Source: Carboxylicivirga caseinilyticus (GTDB taxonomy: Bacteria; Bacteroidota; Bacteroidia; Bacteroidales; Marinilabiliaceae). From it: a stretch of 64,000 nt of DNA. Below, piece by piece: positions 62,969 to 64,000 of the stretch; positions within the stretch are counted from its first letter, which is position 1, and every line of letters starts with the position of its first letter. The translations under genes and the position numbers were made by a program. Where the stretch lies: NCBI GenBank assembly GCA_025499705.1, contig JAFMVE010000016.1:1-64000 (forward strand), given 5' to 3'. The notes under the pieces were generated by a model. The model saw nothing but the letters and a program-made list of their open reading frames with translations, was not told the origin of the DNA and ran no database searches.

Positions 62969-64000
62969 TTAACAAATATAATTGGATGAAACTTCTTTGA
63001 GATTTTCAAGTTGTTGATTCATCCAATTATCATCTTTATGTAATTCAAGAGCAATAATCCGAGTAACTTTTTCTGCCATTTCAAGACTTGCTTTTGAGTC
63101 TAAAAACAACATTCTGGTTCTTCGTGCCAAAAAGTCTTCAGTTGTTCTGGCCATTTCATATCGAACTGCCCAAAGAACTTCTGCTTCTGTTATTGAGTAA
63201 TCATTGTGAAGTAAATTTTTTAGACTGTCGTTTTCGTTAAAAAGTTGTTGTATTTCGGGTGCATCACTTCCATATTGAGATAGATTACCAAATACCTCGG
63301 AGTTAGAATGATAACCGTGAATTTGTAGATTTTCTGTAACACACGGTTTGTAGTCTAAGTCAGCAAGTGCAATTGCTTGCTCTATTACATCTTCTGCCAT
63401 TTTTCTGTATGTTGTCCATTTTCCTCCGGCAATAGTAACAAGCCCACTATTTGAAATATTAATAGTATGTTCTCTTGATATTGCTGATGTGTTGGATTTT
63501 TCATTATCATTTACAAGTGGTCTTAACCCTGTAAATACACTCATTATATCTTCTTGTTTTGGATCTTTTACTAGATATCGACCAATATGTTGGAGTAAAA
63601 AATCAACTTCCTCTTTTTGAGCCCTGGGTTCAAGTTTAAACTCATCGACAGGAGTATCGGTTGTACCAACAATTATTTTATCATGCCAGGGAACAGCAAA
63701 TAAAACTCTACCATCATCAGTATGTGGAACCATGATTGCGCTTTCGCCAGGCAGGAATGATTTATCTAATACAATATGTACACCTTGGCTGCTTGTCATT
63801 ATTTGATCAGCATTGATATTATCCATTTTGCGTATTGTATCAACAAATACTCCGGTAGCGTTAATCACTACTTTTGTATTTATTTTATATTTCTTTTCGT
63901 TTTCTAAATCCTCTAATTCAATGCCCTGAATAATGTCATTCTTTTTTATCAAAGAAATAGCTTTCATATAATTAATTACGGTTGCTCCTTGTTTATAAGC
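62969..64000 (-). CDS. glpD: Glycerol-3-phosphate dehydrogenase, C-terminal part (cut by window end)
   Basis: This minus-strand gene runs off the right end. The open frame continues to base 64000 (AYKQGATVINY before the internal Met at 63967), so its start is outside. Visible are the FAD-enzyme stretches VVINATGVFVDTI, VHIVLDKSFLPGESAIMVPHTDDGRVLFAVPWHDKIIVGTTDTP, GLRPLV and GGKWTTYRKMAED. The DAO_C domain with WAVRYEMARTTEDFLARRTRMLFLD also matches. The enzyme feeds electrons from glycerol-3-phosphate to the quinone pool. It converges on the MscS-like gene with an 11-base gap. Confidence 0.93.
   Translation of the reverse strand, partial: AYKQGATVINYMKAISLIKKNDIIQGIELEDLENEKKYKINTKVVINATGVFVDTIRKMDNINADQIMTSSQGVHIVLDKSFLPGESAIMVPHTDDGRVLFAVPWHDKIIVGTTDTPVDEFKLEPRAQKEEVDFLLQHIGRYLVKDPKQEDIMSVFTGLRPLVNDNEKSNTSAISREHTINISNSGLVTIAGGKWTTYRKMAEDVIEQAIALADLDYKPCVTENLQIHGYHSNSEVFGNLSQYGSDAPEIQQLFNENDSLKNLLHNDYSITEAEVLWAVRYEMARTTEDFLARRTRMLFLDSKASLEMAEKVTRIIALELHKDDNWMNQQLENLKEVSSNYIC

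Overview
The window looks like a low-GC chromosome segment of a Bacteroidota member. The evidence is a C-terminal type IX secretion tail on the first protein, promoters of the TAnnTTTG type, few Shine-Dalgarno sequences, an exosortase N/VIT-protein pair, DUF4248 proteins and SusD-free polysaccharide enzymes. Many genes suit an anaerobic or microaerobic, sulfur- and metal-handling life. A marine, Marinilabiliales-like organism is my guess, not a demonstrated placement.

Layout. (1) 1-19.5 kb is ordinary chromosome: initiator tRNA, a large secreted beta-helix/BspA-repeat protein, the exosortase XrtN with its single apparent substrate, a DUF302 protein, a sialate O-acetylesterase, a barrel protein, an S9 peptidase, a sulfatase, an APC transporter with regulatory tail domains, MORN-like secreted proteins and an RDD membrane protein. 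(2) 19.6-22.3 kb holds an SF1 helicase with a possible C-terminal nuclease domain and a frameshift near its start. (3) About 22.4-55.5 kb reads as a mobile island. Its left module has a conserved leader, DUF4248, small proteins and a primase-helicase split by a frameshift. Its right module has a second copy of leader and DUF4248, a J-domain protein and a large serine recombinase. Between them lie about 24 kb of cargo, bordered on both sides by clusters of GTTAAC at 9-bp spacing. (4) 55.7-64 kb is again chromosome-like: a GNAT-nitrilase fusion, a 1667-residue cation-chloride-cotransporter-like permease fused to a P-loop ATPase, an MscS-like protein, and the 3' part of glpD.

The cargo (27.7-51.9 kb) begins with a DUF134 regulator whose promoter is overlapped by two palindromes. 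It continues almost without gaps through NifX-type proteins, DUF5320, DUF89, two Fe-S MinD-type ATPases, peptide deformylase, Mrp (frameshifted), a 57-residue ferredoxin, DUF4405, ModD, RibA, a DoxX-like protein, FeoA/FeoB, FabH, KduI, DUF1847, a PNPOx-fold protein, FabF, a radical SAM protein, a cobalamin adenosyltransferase, an MBL hydrolase, ModA, a CoA-disulfide reductase-rhodanese, an ACR3-like transporter with CBS domains, a PerR-like regulator and a peroxiredoxin. Together they suggest a transferable package for iron, molybdenum and Fe-S/cofactor handling and peroxide defence, plus spare copies of housekeeping enzymes.

Several genes (helicase, primase-helicase, mrp, a ZIP transporter remnant) are broken by single-base shifts, some next to short A- or G-runs. 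This may be real decay or base-calling error; the sequence alone cannot tell which.
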